The notes under the pieces were generated by a model that was not told where the DNA came from, ran no database searches, and worked only from the letters and a program-made list of their open reading frames with translations. Of a DNA stretch of 6,764 nucleotides, positions 5,680 to 6,764 are shown piece after piece. Position 1 is the first letter of the stretch. Each line of letters starts with the position of its first letter. The DNA lies in the NCBI GenBank assembly GCA_029883255.1, contig JAOUJL010000080.1, positions 1 to 6,764 of the forward strand, read 5' to 3'. Source of the DNA: Candidatus Bathyarchaeota archaeon. Lineage in GTDB: Archaea; Thermoproteota; Bathyarchaeia; Bathyarchaeales; Bathyarchaeaceae. The translations under genes were made by a program, and so were the position numbers.

Positions 5680-6764
5680 TTACATGTTTTCCTTAAGCAT
5701 CTTCGCTAGTCGCTGTATTCCTTCGACTATTTGTTGTTCCGATGCGTAAGAGAAATTGATCCTCATAGTGTTCTGTCCTTTGCCATTGCAGTGAAAAGCT
5801 GACCCGACAACATAGGCAACTTTGTTTTTGATAGCTTTGGGGAACAAATCGTTAGCACTCATTTTCTTTGGTAATTTGATCCATAGGAACAATCCTCCTT
5901 TCGGCTTGGACCATTTTACTCCTTTAGGCATATGTTGTTTTAGGGCATTTAGCATAACCTCGAGTTTCCTGCCGTACAGTTTTCGGATTTTCTCGATTTG
6001 CCTTGACAACAGTCCGCGTCTCAGATATTCTGCAACCAGAAGTTGTGTGTAGGTGGGTGAGCAGAGGTCCATGGCTTGCTTGGCTACTACCATTCGATCC
6101 ATCCATTCAGCTGGAGCCATTATCCAAGCGATTCTTAGACCAGGGCACAGTAGTTTGGAGAATGTGCCGAGTACTATGACTTGGTTTTGAGTGTCTAAGC
6201 TGTAGATGGCAGGAACGTTTTTCCCTGCATAGCGCAAGTCCCGATAAGGGCTATCTTCAAGGATCGGAACCCCGTATTGATACGCCATTTGCAGAAGCTT
6301 CTTGCGTCTTTGCAAGGACATGGTGGCACCAGAAGGGTTCTGGAAGTCCGGTACTACGTAGATGAGTTTTGGTTTCTTGTTTCTTTTCGCCAGCTTAGCC
6401 AACGCTTTCTCCAGTAAATCCATCCTCATTCCCTCATCATCCGGGGGCACACCAATCATCTTGGCTCTGTAAGCGTTGAAGGCCTGTAAACCGCCAACGT
6501 AAGTGGGTAACTCTACTATTACGGAGTCGTTGGGATCCAAGAATACTTTGGAGACAATGTCTAGGCCTTGCTGTGATCCAGCCGTGATCAGGATGTTCTC
6601 GGGCTTGATTGAGGCCTTTTCACTGCTCATCCATTTGGCAATCTCTTCGCGCAATGGAGCTTCCCCTTCAGTGGGCCCATACTGCAGGGCAATAGCCCCT
6701 TTCTCTCGCAGAAGCTGACACGAGATGTCTTCCAAATCCTTTACAGGAAAAGTTTGAGGATCAG
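5680..6764 (-). CDS. PLP-dependent class I/II aminotransferase, N-terminus cut by the window edge
   Basis: Fold-type I aminotransferase of the kind that includes archaeal 2-aminoadipate/LysN-like and aromatic aminotransferases; exact substrates cannot be read from sequence. The frame stays open to the right edge and reads DPQTFPVKDLEDIS before LQYGPTEGEAPLREEIAKW, so the TTG at 6733-6735 is internal and roughly 40-50 residues are missing. Counting from that TTG: ITAGSQQGLD (50-59) is the PLP phosphate loop, ELPTYVGGLQAF (75-86) contains the ring-stacking Tyr, VVPDFQNPSG (127-136) has N133, ILEDSPYRDLRY (158-169) has D161 for the pyridine nitrogen, GTFSKLLCPGLRIAW (190-204) has the Schiff-base lysine K194 (codon 6154-6156), and MRINFSY (324-330) has R325 for the substrate carboxylate. 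All key residues are present, so it should be active. It converges on the DUF2096-like gene and is not part of the superoperon. Confidence 0.93.
   Translation of the reverse strand, partial: DPQTFPVKDLEDISCQLLREKGAIALQYGPTEGEAPLREEIAKWMSSEKASIKPENILITAGSQQGLDIVSKVFLDPNDSVIVELPTYVGGLQAFNAYRAKMIGVPPDDEGMRMDLLEKALAKLAKRNKKPKLIYVVPDFQNPSGATMSLQRRKKLLQMAYQYGVPILEDSPYRDLRYAGKNVPAIYSLDTQNQVIVLGTFSKLLCPGLRIAWIMAPAEWMDRMVVAKQAMDLCSPTYTQLLVAEYLRRGLLSRQIEKIRKLYGRKLEVMLNALKQHMPKGVKWSKPKGGLFLWIKLPKKMSANDLFPKAIKNKVAYVVGSAFHCNGKGQNTMRINFSYASEQQIVEGIQRLAKMLKENM

Noticed and set aside
5822..6718. Open frames at 5822-6052 (+), 5924-6106 (-) and 6503-6718 (+)
   Set aside because: They are other-frame readings of the aminotransferase, whose motifs are all intact on the minus strand.
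1..6764. CRISPR array, insertion sequence, tRNA or rRNA, toxin-antitoxin or defence genes
   Set aside because: I saw no repeat-spacer periodicity, transposase-like frame, terminal repeats, or rRNA/tRNA sequence. Nearly all the DNA is accounted for by conserved core genes.

Overview
The window is archaeal chromosomal DNA. On the minus strand it carries, in transcription order, the proteasome/exosome superoperon: psmA (20S proteasome alpha), SBDS, rrp4, rrp41, rrp42, rpl37Ae, a broken Brix/Imp4-like gene, and pcc1. This order is a known archaeal arrangement and is not found in bacteria. Strong GAGGTGA-type Shine-Dalgarno sites, TTG and GTG starts, and 1-20 nt gene overlaps fit the same view. 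The lineage cannot be fixed from the sequence alone. A Bathyarchaeia-like or other Thermoproteota-related archaeon, or a euryarchaeon, would all fit; this is inference.

Layout. Positions 1-119 lie downstream of pcc1 and hold only a short unidentified open frame running off the left edge. 120-401 is pcc1 (KEOPS). 402-691 looks empty but contains pieces of a frameshifted Brix-domain gene starting at 695. 692-1003 is rpl37Ae, and 1003-3234 holds the archaeal exosome genes rrp42, rrp41 and rrp4. 3259-3948 is SBDS and 3945-4682 is psmA. The 272 bp divergent intergenic region 4683-4954 holds promoter-like elements for psmA (leftward) and for a rightward gene, plus a perfect 15 bp inverted repeat and a doubtful 34-codon cysteine-containing ORF. 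4955-5500 (+) encodes a 181-residue DUF2096-like protein of unknown function. 5501-5679 separates two convergent genes; it contains G-/C-tract hairpins that can form alternative structures, a TATA-like palindrome and a hairpin-plus-T-run terminator. 5680-6764 (-) is a PLP-dependent class I/II aminotransferase whose start lies beyond the right edge.

How the genes work together. Rrp41 and Rrp42 form the hexameric RNase PH-like ring of the exosome, and Rrp4 is an RNA-binding cap. PsmA forms the gated outer rings of the 20S proteasome. SBDS, L37Ae and the Brix protein belong to ribosome biogenesis or structure, and Pcc1 belongs to the KEOPS tRNA t6A complex. The operon therefore joins RNA turnover, protein turnover and translation. 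The aminotransferase is a separate metabolic gene.

The most noteworthy item is the hidden Brix remnant. Everything else is mostly a conserved core-informational locus with a few unexplained intergenic structures. I saw no mobile element, CRISPR array or defence system.
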